A DNA stretch of 6,694 bases from JBFMAE01 sp040756085 (GCA_040756085.1 JBFMAE010000123.1:1-6694), one strand, 5' to 3'; shown: positions 1 through 6,300, counted from the stretch's first letter. Notes: generated by a model not told the origin, from the letters alone. Translations and numbers: made by a program.

Positions 1-603
1 AAGCAAAGAATCTTGGATGCTGCCGAAGAGCTTTTTGGGGAAAAAGGATACGAACAAACTGGAATTGTCGAGATATGCCAACGGGCTGGAGTAGCCCAAG
101 GTACATTCTACATTTACTTTAACGATAAGAAGTCAGCTTTTGTTGAGCTGGTAAAAGAATTAAGCCATTCTTTACGCCGTGAAATTGCCGAAGCGGTAAA
201 AGGTATTTCGGACCGTATTGAGACAGAGCGAGTGGGATTTCGCACCTTCTTTGCCTTTGTCACCAAACATCGCAATCTTTACCGGATTGTCCGTCAAGCA
301 GAATTTGTGGACGAAGATGTCTTCCATTGGTATTATCGTCGATGGGTGCAGGGTTACACTCGTGGTTTAGCCAAGGCTATAAAAGAAAAACAGATTCGCC
401 GCCTTGATCCTGAATGTTTAGCTTACTGTCTCATGGGGATTGGCGATTTTTTAGGTATGCGCTGGGTTCTTTGGGAAGGCAAGGTCCCACCGCAACAAAT
501 TTTCAAAGACATAATGACCTTTATTCAATATGGGTTGTCCACCACAAATTCTTTAGAGCAAGAGCATAAAGAGAAAAAGAGAGTCGAATATAAACCAAAA
601 TGA
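1..603 (+). CDS. TetR/AcrR-family transcriptional regulator, 5' end cut by the window
   Basis: The reading frame is open from base 1, so the start codon lies upstream; the in-frame TTG at 13 falls inside the first DNA-binding helix and is not a believable start. About 200 residues are visible. Residues 1-50 form the TetR N-terminal DNA-binding domain, with a helix-turn-helix at about 20-40 (AGVAQGTFYIYF, the family signature). The rest is helical and should be the ligand-binding and dimerisation domain; its GIGDFLGMRWVLWEG stretch near residue 145-160 resembles TetR proteins found beside fatty-acyl-CoA genes. The stop overlaps the next start (ATGA, 600-603), so the regulator is translationally coupled to the SDR and probably represses its own operon. 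An acyl-CoA or related effector is an inference from context. The operator should lie upstream of the window. Confidence 0.93.
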   Translation, partial: KQRILDAAEELFGEKGYEQTGIVEICQRAGVAQGTFYIYFNDKKSAFVELVKELSHSLRREIAEAVKGISDRIETERVGFRTFFAFVTKHRNLYRIVRQAEFVDEDVFHWYYRRWVQGYTRGLAKAIKEKQIRRLDPECLAYCLMGIGDFLGMRWVLWEGKVPPQQIFKDIMTFIQYGLSTTNSLEQEHKEKKRVEYKPK

Positions 604-1346
604 AATCATTAAAAGGTAAGGTTGTTATCGTTACAGGGGCAAGTTCTGGCATTGGTGCTTCTCTAGCCAAAGAATTTTTGCAAAGGGAAGCGCAGGTTGT
701 CTTAACTGCTCGTCGTTTTGAAAAACTTCAGGAGGTGGCAAGACATCGCCCGAATGAAACCTTGTGTATTAAATGCGATGTGACTGACACCAAAGACAGA
801 CAAAATCTGATAAACCAAACCCTAAACCGATGGGAAAGGATCGACATCCTGGTCAATAATGCTGGTTCTGGCATGTATGGGGATATTGAAAAGATCGATG
901 AAAAGGAGATCAGAAACCTTTTTGAAGTAAATCTTCTGAGTATTATTTTTCTTACCAGGTTGGTTCTGCCTATCATGAAGAGGCAGGGTGAAGGAATGAT
1001 CATCAATATCAGCTCCATAGCAGGTTTTGTTGCCCATTCAAATAAAGTCACTCCTTACATAACAACTAAACATGGAGTCATTGGATTTACGAGAGGCCTA
1101 TTAAGGGATCTCGATGGAACGGGAATCAAGTTGAAAGTGGTTTGTCCCTACCTTATTTCCACCGAATTTTTTGACACATCTGTGGGGAGCCATGAATTGT
1201 CAGAAATTGTTGGAAAGCTGCGTTTCCGAATGGATACACCTGAACAGGTAGCTCAGGGCATTATGGGTCAGATCTTTTCAGATAAGGTCTTTATTTTCCC
1301 TACAGAGATGTCCGAAAAGGCTTATCATAAATTCAGGGATTTGTGA
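600..1346 (+). CDS. Short-chain dehydrogenase/reductase (SDR 1), probably NADP(H)-preferring
   Basis: A classical SDR of 248 residues, the usual family length. Seen: the cofactor-binding TGASSGIG at 12-19, NNAG at 86-89, Asn111, the NISS serine at 138/139, and the catalytic YxxxK at Tyr153/Lys157. Arg38-Arg39 follow the second strand (TARR), a pattern that usually favours NADP(H) over NAD(H). Two deviations: the Ser-Tyr spacing is 14 rather than the common 13 when counted from the second serine, and the usual PG after the active site reads CPYLIST (182-188). The start ATG overlaps the TetR stop by four bases with only a weak purine-rich stretch before it, which suggests coupled translation. 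It likely interconverts a hydroxyl and a keto group on a small or acyl-CoA substrate; the substrate cannot be read from sequence. Confidence 0.92.
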   Translation: MKSLKGKVVIVTGASSGIGASLAKEFLQREAQVVLTARRFEKLQEVARHRPNETLCIKCDVTDTKDRQNLINQTLNRWERIDILVNNAGSGMYGDIEKIDEKEIRNLFEVNLLSIIFLTRLVLPIMKRQGEGMIINISSIAGFVAHSNKVTPYITTKHGVIGFTRGLLRDLDGTGIKLKVVCPYLISTEFFDTSVGSHELSEIVGKLRFRMDTPEQVAQGIMGQIFSDKVFIFPTEMSEKAYHKFRDL

Positions 1347-1349
1347 GAG

Positions 1350-2102
1350 ATGGTCATGCAAACCCAAGAGACCAAGACGGCCCTTATTACCGGTGGAGCT
1401 TCAGGTATTGGGAAGGCGATCGCCCGAAGAATCTCTCAGTCTAATGTAAGGGCCTTTATAGCTGATATAAATATATCTCAAACCAGAGGGGTAGTAGATG
1501 AAATTACAAGGATGAGTGGGGAAGCAAAGGTCTTCCGCGTAGATATCTCCGATAGTACTATGGTAAATGACCTTTTCAAGGAACTGCGTAAGGAGACTGA
1601 AAGATTGGATCTCCTGGTCAATGCAGCTGCCATCCTCGATCAGACCACCTTTATTGAAGAGATGACCGATGATCAGTGGAGGCAAATGATCTCCATCAAC
1701 CTGGATGGAACTTTCTATTGTTGTCGAGAGGCTGTTCGCTGGATGAAGGAACAACAGACCGGCCGAATTATCAATTTCAGTTCAGTTGCTGGCCTCACCC
1801 CTACTCCTGGAGCACTTCATTACAGTGTGGCTAAGGGAGCCATTATTCAACTAACACGAACGCTCGCAAGGGAAGTAGCAAGGTATAATATCCGTGTCAA
1901 CGCCATTGCCCCAGGGTATATTCAGACCCCTATGCTGGATAAGATGGAGGACAAATTTAAAGAATTCATTTTGAAAAACACCCCACTCAAAAGGTTTGGC
2001 ACGGTTGAAGAAATTGCAAGCCTCGTTGCCTTTCTTGCCACTCCAGAAGCTGACTTTTTCACCGGGCAGGTCTTCAGCCCGAATGGAGGTCTTGTCATCT
2101 AA
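1350..2102 (+). CDS. SDR-family oxidoreductase (SDR 2), FabG/3-hydroxyacyl dehydrogenase-like, probably NAD(H)-preferring
   Basis: A 250-residue classical SDR starting three bases after the SDR 1 stop. Motifs: TGGASGIG at 14-21, Asp39 at the end of strand 2 (usually NAD preference), NAAA at 91-94 in place of NNAG, Asn117, Ser145, Tyr158 and Lys162 with the canonical 13-residue Ser-Tyr spacing, PG at 188-189 and Thr193. The C-terminus GQVFSPNGGLVI matches the FabG-like group, which includes 3-oxoacyl reductases and alicyclic hydroxyacyl-CoA dehydrogenases such as BadH. The expected role is reversible 3-hydroxyacyl/3-ketoacyl interconversion in the cytoplasm. A second ATG at 1356 (residue 3) is an equally possible start. 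SDR 1 and SDR 2 differ in their predicted cofactor, so they are unlikely to be simple duplicates with one job. The exact substrate is unknown. Confidence 0.92.
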   Translation: MVMQTQETKTALITGGASGIGKAIARRISQSNVRAFIADINISQTRGVVDEITRMSGEAKVFRVDISDSTMVNDLFKELRKETERLDLLVNAAAILDQTTFIEEMTDDQWRQMISINLDGTFYCCREAVRWMKEQQTGRIINFSSVAGLTPTPGALHYSVAKGAIIQLTRTLAREVARYNIRVNAIAPGYIQTPMLDKMEDKFKEFILKNTPLKRFGTVEEIASLVAFLATPEADFFTGQVFSPNGGLVI

Positions 2103-2110
2103 TCCACCCA

Positions 2111-2167
2111 TCTCCTTTCTCCCTTGTGGGAGAGGGTTAGCCTGCCTGCCGGTAGGCAGGGGTGAGG
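2111..2167. repeat. Nested palindromic intergenic repeat
   Basis: The 84-nt gap between SDR 2 and the crotonase gene holds two adjacent hairpins. The first pairs CCTTTCTCCC with GGGAGAGGG (2115-2123 with 2128-2136, two T-G wobbles, loop TTGT). The second pairs CCTGCCT (2141-2147) perfectly with AGGCAGG (2154-2160) around a 6-nt loop. The flanking AGAGGGTTAG and GGTGAGGG read like one pyrimidine/purine-biased repeat into which the CCTGCC palindrome was inserted. I recall such elements as abundant in some environmental bacterial genomes, but copy number cannot be seen here. There is no T-tract, so it does not look like an intrinsic terminator. It may affect mRNA processing or the relative expression of downstream genes. 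Confidence 0.7.
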
Positions 2168-2186
2168 GAACGTAGGAGGAATAAAC

Positions 2187-2978
2187 ATGTCAAATGATTT
2201 CTCCCATCTAATCATCCATCAGGCCCAAGATATATGCTGGGTTCAGATTAATCGGTCAGAAGATCGGAATTCCCTTAATTCCGGGCTATTATCGGAACTA
2301 ACCAGGTTTATCGAATCAATTGAAGGAACCAATGCGAGAGCCATTGTTTTTCGTGGTGTGGGTGAAACTTATTTTATCGGAGGGGCAGATGGCGTTGAGA
2401 TGCATTTATTTTCCCCCTCGGAAGCCAAAGCGTTCTCCATAAATATTCAAAATCTATTTAACCGAATGGAGGCGAGTCCATTATTGATGGTGGCGGCTAT
2501 TAATGGGCTCTGTTTCGGCGGAGGATATGAATTTGCCTTAGCTTGCGACTTCCGGATAGCCAGTAAACTGGCTCGGATCGGTCTACCTGAAGTAAAGGTG
2601 GGTATCATTCCTGGTGGAGGAGGGACACAGCGACTTTCCCGATTGGTAGGAATGGGAAAGGCCCTAAAAATAATTCTGGAAGGTCACCTCTATAGTGGTG
2701 AGGAGGCCTTTGAACTGGGATTGGTCCATTATTTGGTCGAACATCAAGAGCTTGAAAAGAAAGCTGATGAAATCCTAGGAAAAATATTTGCTATTCCCAA
2801 GCATGCACTTTCTTCTGCAAAAAAAGCCATATACGCTTCACAGTATCTCCCTTTTGATCAGGGGTTAAAAATAGAAACAGAAGAATTTGGAAAATGCTTT
2901 ATTCATGATTATTTCCGAAAATTGATAAAAGAACAGCTCAAGGACGGTCGCCTGAAGACGACCTTGCGATGGCAATGA
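2187..2978 (+). CDS. Enoyl-CoA hydratase/isomerase (crotonase) family protein
   Basis: A 263-residue crotonase-fold protein of normal length, preceded by a strong site TAGGAGGA (2173-2180) six bases before the ATG. The oxyanion-hole regions are visible: FIGGAD at 63-68 and NGLCFGGGYEFALACD around 106-121. Both catalytic glutamates of true hydratases are present by motif: Glu115 in GGGYE and Glu135 in GLPEVKVGIIPGGGGTQRL (equivalents of rat Glu144 and Glu164). It should therefore hydrate a trans-2-enoyl-CoA to the (S)-3-hydroxyacyl-CoA, as in beta-oxidation. The last ~25 residues (FRKLIKEQLKDGRLKTTLRWQ) do not resemble the usual EGxxAFLEKRKP ending. Either this is a subfamily trait or the tail is altered. 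Related hydrolases or isomerases cannot be excluded. Confidence 0.93.
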   Translation: MSNDFSHLIIHQAQDICWVQINRSEDRNSLNSGLLSELTRFIESIEGTNARAIVFRGVGETYFIGGADGVEMHLFSPSEAKAFSINIQNLFNRMEASPLLMVAAINGLCFGGGYEFALACDFRIASKLARIGLPEVKVGIIPGGGGTQRLSRLVGMGKALKIILEGHLYSGEEAFELGLVHYLVEHQELEKKADEILGKIFAIPKHALSSAKKAIYASQYLPFDQGLKIETEEFGKCFIHDYFRKLIKEQLKDGRLKTTLRWQ

Positions 2979-3000
2979 AAACTCAAAGAGGTAGCGAGGA

Positions 3001-3579
3001 ATGATGAAGGCCATAGGGATCGCTGGCAGCTTTCGGGAAAACAGTAATACAGAGTTCTATGTAAATAAGGCCTTAGAGACCCTTAAGGACAGGAAGGTCG
3101 AAACAGAATTGATCAGTTTGAGGGAAAAGATGATCAAGCCTTGCACAGGGTGTTACGAATGTGTGAAGCTGCATCGATGTAATATTGAAGGGGATGACTT
3201 CGATGAAATATTTGAGAAAATGAAAGAGGCGGATGGGATCATCATAGGCTCCCCTGTCTATTTCAGCTCCGTTGTTCCTCATCTGATGTCGCTCCTCGAT
3301 CGAGCCGGATTTGTGGCCCTCTGGTCTGGAAGGTTTTTCTCCCGGAAGGTTGGAGGTCCAATTACGGTTGCGCGTCGTGCCGGCCATAATCTTGCCTTCT
3401 CCCAGCTCCTTCTATGGTTTTTTATAAATGGGATGATTGTTCCTGGGGCAACTTACTGGACCATTGGGGTGGCAGGTGCCCGTGGTGCTCGAAATGCGCA
3501 GGAGGATGAAGAAGGAATTCAGACAGTGATCCAATTTGCTGAGAACATGGCTTGGTTAATGAAGAAGGTGAAGCGTTAG
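3001..3579 (+). CDS. Flavodoxin-fold NAD(P)H-dependent FMN reductase / iron-sulfur flavoprotein-like protein
   Basis: A 192-residue protein of the NADPH-dependent FMN reductase superfamily. The N-terminal GSFRENSNT (9-17) is the FMN phosphate-binding loop, and GSPVYFSSVVPHLMSLLDR (83-101) is the typical flavin-binding and dimer region. Cys48, Cys51, Cys54 and Cys60 form CX2CX2CX5C, the spacing known for the [4Fe-4S] motif of archaeal iron-sulfur flavoprotein (Isf). Many related proteins from anaerobes carry the first cysteines without proven clusters, so cluster binding is an inference. It would pass electrons between a reduced donor and an unknown acceptor. Two start codons are adjacent (3001 and 3004); AGAGG at 2987-2991 suits the first and GAGG at 2996-2999 the second. 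It lies 22 nt after the crotonase gene, in the same probable operon. Confidence 0.87.
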   Translation: MMKAIGIAGSFRENSNTEFYVNKALETLKDRKVETELISLREKMIKPCTGCYECVKLHRCNIEGDDFDEIFEKMKEADGIIIGSPVYFSSVVPHLMSLLDRAGFVALWSGRFFSRKVGGPITVARRAGHNLAFSQLLLWFFINGMIVPGATYWTIGVAGARGARNAQEDEEGIQTVIQFAENMAWLMKKVKR

Positions 3580-3607
3580 AGGTTGAACATGTACTCAAAT
3601 TATATAT

Positions 3608-3614
3608 AGGGAGG
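3608..3614 (+). promoter_or_regulatory. Ribosome binding site that fixes the MaoC gene start
   Basis: AGGGAGG lies six bases before TTG 3621. It is a near-ideal Shine-Dalgarno site. The longer open frame beginning at TTG 3552 has no such site and would overlap the upstream gene by 28 bases. Confidence 0.8.
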
Positions 3615-3620
3615 TCCATC

Positions 3621-4049
3621 TTGATAGCCGGAGGAAAATCCGTCCGTGAACTGAAGGTGGGAGACTCAGCGCAGATCACCAAGACCATTACCAAAAGAGA
3701 GATTGAGCTCTTCGCCAATGCAATTGGGGACCACAATCCCATCCATACGGACCAGGCCTATGCGGAAAAAACCCGATTTAAAGGGAGAATTGCCCATGGT
3801 GCCCTTTCCATCGGGCTCATCTCCAGTGTTTTAGGAAATATCCTTCCTGGACCCGGTACCATCTACCTCTCTCACGAGATCAGATTCCTCGCTCCTGTAA
3901 GAATCGGAGATACCATTACGGTCGAGGTAGAGGTCATCGAACTGGTTCCTGAGAAAAACCGGGCAAAATTTAAGACAATTTGCACCAATCAGAATGGTGT
4001 TCAAGTAGTCGATGGAAGCGCTTGGGTGATGGTCCCAGGGGAGGTGTGA
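3621..4049 (+). CDS. MaoC-like/PhaJ-type (R)-specific enoyl-CoA hydratase
   Basis: A single hot-dog-fold protein of 142 residues from TTG 3621, the usual length of one-domain (R)-hydratases. The frame extends upstream to 3552, but those 23 extra residues lie before the conserved domain and lack a ribosome site. The hydratase signature GDHNPIH (36-42) supplies the catalytic Asp37 and His42 with Asn39, followed by RFKGRIAHG (52-60), the hydratase-2 motif. The reaction is expected to be hydration of trans-2-enoyl-CoA to (R)-3-hydroxyacyl-CoA, or its reverse. The gene is the last of the plus-strand operon, 41 nt after the flavoprotein gene. Together with the (S)-type crotonase it could invert 3-hydroxyacyl stereochemistry through the enoyl intermediate; that is inference. 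Another MaoC-type dehydratase role, such as for mesaconyl- or branched acyl-CoA, is possible. Confidence 0.9.
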   Translation: MIAGGKSVRELKVGDSAQITKTITKREIELFANAIGDHNPIHTDQAYAEKTRFKGRIAHGALSIGLISSVLGNILPGPGTIYLSHEIRFLAPVRIGDTITVEVEVIELVPEKNRAKFKTICTNQNGVQVVDGSAWVMVPGEV

Positions 4050-4055
4050 GTTGCT

Positions 4056-4094
4056 AATAAAAAAGTAGCCCTGCTGGAAAACCGGCAGGGCTAC
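4056..4094 (-). terminator. Rho-independent terminator of the minus-strand operon, between convergent genes
   Basis: GTAGCCCTGC (4065-4074) pairs perfectly with GCAGGGCTAC (4085-4094), and the stem extends by one wobble and two GC pairs to an AAAA loop (4078-4081), giving 13 pairs. Read on the minus strand, the stem is followed by six T (4064-4059) and then ATTAG, a classic intrinsic terminator for the ferritin-like gene. On the plus strand it is followed only by ATAAGATTTGC, so it would terminate the MaoC transcript less well. Confidence 0.9.
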
Positions 4095-4118
4095 ATAAGA
4101 TTTGCTTAATTCGTTTGA

Positions 4119-4556
4119 TTACTTGCTCAGAAAGGTTTTTAACTTGGGGATCCGTTCATTTCTTTTTTTAGCGACCAAAGAAAAGGCCCTCGGGACATCC
4201 GCCATCAGATGCTTTGATTGCTCTGCTGCCGTTTGATAGAATTTCAACATCATCTCTTCCATTTTTAGTGCTTCAGCCACGGCATCCGAAAGGCTGATAT
4301 CTTTTGGAAGCGTCTTCTTGAACTGATAATCCTCTGGATTGAGATCGAAGGCAAAACAACCTTCAATCGCATCCGTGATCACCCCATAGTAAGCCCGCTC
4401 AACCTGGGTGAAGAATTTCCCGTTCTCTTTGGCAAAAGCGAGGAAGAGATCCTTATCTTTTTCGAATTTCTGTGCCATCTCTTGATAGACTTTGGCCGAT
4501 TCATTTTCCAATTCTCTTGACAGGCTGATCGCTCCAGAACATGTGCTTATTCCCAT
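4119..4556 (-). CDS. Ferritin-like/rubrerythrin-related four-helix protein with degenerate metal site
   Basis: A 145-residue, largely helical protein with four predicted helices (about 11-30, 35-62, 88-113 and 119-143), arranged as in the ferritin-like domain of rubrerythrins and without a rubredoxin tail. Phrases such as LENESAKVYQEMAQ and MEEMMLKFYQTAAEQS match helices A and C of the family. By motif alignment, the two ExxH ligand pairs are lost: helix B reads KENGKF where EEERKH is expected (Asn45, Phe48), and helix D reads KKRNER where EEEKEH is expected (Arg132, Arg135). Only acidic candidates in helices A (Glu16/18) and C (Glu100/101) remain. It is therefore unlikely to be a normal diiron peroxidase. 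The start has a good site (GAGGAGGG, 4565-4572). It lies 20 nt after the MmsA-like gene, in the same transcript. Function unknown. Confidence 0.8.
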   Translation of the reverse strand: MGISTCSGAISLSRELENESAKVYQEMAQKFEKDKDLFLAFAKENGKFFTQVERAYYGVITDAIEGCFAFDLNPEDYQFKKTLPKDISLSDAVAEALKMEEMMLKFYQTAAEQSKHLMADVPRAFSLVAKKRNERIPKLKTFLSK

Positions 4557-4576
4557 AATTATTTCCCTCCTCTATA

Positions 4577-6067
4577 TTAAAACCATCTTTGGATGACCAC
4601 TTTGCTTTCTGTGAAGAACCGCACTGCCTCCTTGCCTTGGGTGTGTAAGACGCCGTAAAATGAATTCTTCATTCCGCTGAAGGGGAAGAAGGCCATAGGA
4701 GCCACAATTCCGATATTGATGCCGACATTGCCACTTTCCACATTGTATAGAAAATATCGGGCATCTCGGCCGCTTTGAGTAAAGATGGCATCCCCATTAC
4801 CAAAGGGATTTGCGTTACAAATTTCGATTGCTTCATCCAAATTTTTAGCACGCATCACACTCATGACTGGACCAAATATCTCTTCCTTCCCTATTTTCAT
4901 ATTGGGTGACACATTTTCAAAAATCGTTGGATTCAAGAAGCATGCGTCAGGGTAGTCACCCAGTATCTTCGGCTTCCTTCCATCCAGTATGAGTTTGGCC
5001 CCTTCTTTAATTCCGCTTTCGATGTATTGGATGATATTCACTTTTTTATCTTTATCGCGAACCGGTCCCATCTGAATCGCTTCGTCAAGTCCATAACCAA
5101 CCTTTATTTTAGATGTCATGTCGCACACTTGATCCAGAAAATTTCTATAGAACTTATCATCATCTCCAACGATGAGAAGATTGGCACCCGATAGGCATCG
5201 TTGACCTGCGTTGCCGAAGAAGGAAGTCATCAAGGCGGCAATAGTGGCTGGGACATTGCAGTCCGGCATGATCACGATGAAGTTCTTTGCACCACACTGG
5301 GCGATTACTCTCTTTCCCGTCTCACCACATTTTTTATAAATCACATCCCTGCCTGTAGGGGTCGATCCGACAAAGGTGATCCCCACAATATCCTTATGTT
5401 CCAACATGCCGTTGACGACCGTTCTCCCGCCATTGACGACGTTGTAAACGCCGGGTGGGAAACCCGCTTCTTCTGCCAATTCAGCAAGCCTCGTCTGACT
5501 GAGAGGCACTTCGCTTGAGGGCTTGATTACAATGGTGTTCCCAGTAGCCAATGCATAGGGTGCTGACCAAAGGGGAATCATAAACGGGAAATTGAAGGGA
5601 CCAATGATCCCGAATACTCCTAAAGGCGTAGGAACGAGATACTCATCGATTCCAGTAGCAATATCCTCTGAATAGTAACCCTGCATTAATGTAGGAATTC
5701 CACAGCCGACTTCCACATTTTCGATACCCCGCCTCGTCTCCCCTCTCGATTCATCGATAGTTTTTCCGTGTTCCATAGTCTGAATTCGGCTAACTTCTTC
5801 AAAATTTTCTTCAAGCAATTCTTTCAATCGGAATAGGTACCTCGATCGAGCTAGCGGAGTGGTTCTCCTCCATTCCGGATAGGCTGCTTTGGCTGCTTCC
5901 ACGGCAGCGTTAATCTCTTCTTTCGTCGAAATGGGGCATTTCCCGATCACCTTTCCTGTCGCCGGATTGACGACATCCACAATCTGACCTTTCGAATCGA
6001 CCCATTCCCCGTTGATGTAATTTTTTACCTCTTTAATGCCCTTTACCGGTTCCTCCAAAATCGCCAT
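4577..6067 (-). CDS. mmsA: CoA-acylating methylmalonate-semialdehyde dehydrogenase (MmsA-like)
   Basis: A 496-residue aldehyde dehydrogenase of full length. MmsA hallmarks are present: FNFPFMIPLW (158-167), GAKNFIVIMPD (259-269) and GNAGQRCLSGAN (285-296) with catalytic Cys291. The general-base glutamate of hydrolytic aldehyde dehydrogenases is replaced by Gln257, as expected for CoA-acylating members (often Asn there). Arg113 and Arg290 sit at the positions of the two arginines that bind the substrate carboxylate in Bacillus MSDH (124 and 301, same offset from the cysteine). Glu396 in EEIFGP should bind NAD ribose. The expected reaction is methylmalonate or malonate semialdehyde + CoA + NAD to propionyl- or acetyl-CoA + CO2 + NADH, as in valine, inositol or beta-alanine breakdown. 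AAAGGAGG (6083-6076) precedes the ATG by eight bases, and an in-frame TAA just upstream fixes the start. Confidence 0.9.
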   Translation of the reverse strand: MAILEEPVKGIKEVKNYINGEWVDSKGQIVDVVNPATGKVIGKCPISTKEEINAAVEAAKAAYPEWRRTTPLARSRYLFRLKELLEENFEEVSRIQTMEHGKTIDESRGETRRGIENVEVGCGIPTLMQGYYSEDIATGIDEYLVPTPLGVFGIIGPFNFPFMIPLWSAPYALATGNTIVIKPSSEVPLSQTRLAELAEEAGFPPGVYNVVNGGRTVVNGMLEHKDIVGITFVGSTPTGRDVIYKKCGETGKRVIAQCGAKNFIVIMPDCNVPATIAALMTSFFGNAGQRCLSGANLLIVGDDDKFYRNFLDQVCDMTSKIKVGYGLDEAIQMGPVRDKDKKVNIIQYIESGIKEGAKLILDGRKPKILGDYPDACFLNPTIFENVSPNMKIGKEEIFGPVMSVMRAKNLDEAIEICNANPFGNGDAIFTQSGRDARYFLYNVESGNVGINIGIVAPMAFFPFSGMKNSFYGVLHTQGKEAVRFFTESKVVIQRWF

Positions 6068-6210
6068 TTAAAGTTCCTCCTTTCCGCTGAATTATATTCC
6101 TAAATACGCTCTCTTCCATGGCCATTCTTCAGAAAGATCAACTTCCTATGGAAAAAATAGGCAAAGACTCCCTGTGGTTAATTCTTTTAAAATTTATCTC
6201 TTTGATATGC

Positions 6211-6235
6211 CCTTCCTTCTGAGGCAAAAGGAAGG
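6211..6235. other. Hairpin in the mmsA leader
   Basis: CCTTCCTT (6211-6218) pairs perfectly with AAGGAAGG (6228-6235) around a 9-nt loop. In the minus-strand transcript this sits about 27-52 nt after the predicted start and about 145 nt before the mmsA ATG. It is not followed by a T-tract on the minus strand; TCTTTT follows it on the plus strand, where no gene reads in. A leader structure or processing site is more likely than a terminator of the upstream gene. Nothing else recognisable was found in the rest of the 6068-6262 leader. Confidence 0.55.
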
Positions 6236-6268
6236 TCTTTTAAATCCTTATTTAATTTTTATGTTTTG

Positions 6269-6297
6269 CTTATAGGATAAATAAAATATTATGTCAA
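6269..6297 (-). promoter_or_regulatory. Predicted sigma70-type promoter of the mmsA/ferritin-like operon
   Basis: On the minus strand, a perfect -35 TTGACA (6297-6292) is separated by exactly 17 nt from TATAAG (6274-6269), which matches five of six -10 consensus bases. Transcription would start near 6262, giving a leader of about 195 nt. The DNA just upstream of the -35 is almost pure A/T and could act as an UP element. The promoter lies immediately after the stop of the 115-residue protein gene. Confidence 0.75.
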
Positions 6298-6300
6298 GGA

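Noticed and set aside
728..1051. Minus-strand open frames within SDR 1 (also 822-1037)
   Set aside because: They are antisense shadows of a gene whose SDR motifs are intact; no family features.
2141..2160. GC-rich palindrome as an intrinsic terminator after SDR 2
   Set aside because: It is followed by GGTGAGGG with no T-tract, and the next gene continues in the same direction with related function.
3073..3742. Minus-strand open frames across the flavoprotein and MaoC genes
   Set aside because: Antisense to two well-supported genes, low-complexity translations, no domains.
5201..5518. Plus-strand open frame of 105 codons inside the aldehyde dehydrogenase gene
   Set aside because: It is antisense to a highly conserved catalytic region of mmsA, has no recognisable domain and no convincing ribosome site.
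6033..6125. 30-codon minus-strand frame in the mmsA leader overlapping the mmsA start (begins MAMEESVFRN)
   Set aside because: No good ribosome site in front of its ATGs and no leader-peptide signature such as repeated identical codons; its second half is read out of frame from mmsA.
6211..6235. Hairpin as terminator of the 115-residue protein gene
   Set aside because: On the minus strand the stem is followed by GGCATATC, not T residues, and it lies downstream of the predicted mmsA promoter.
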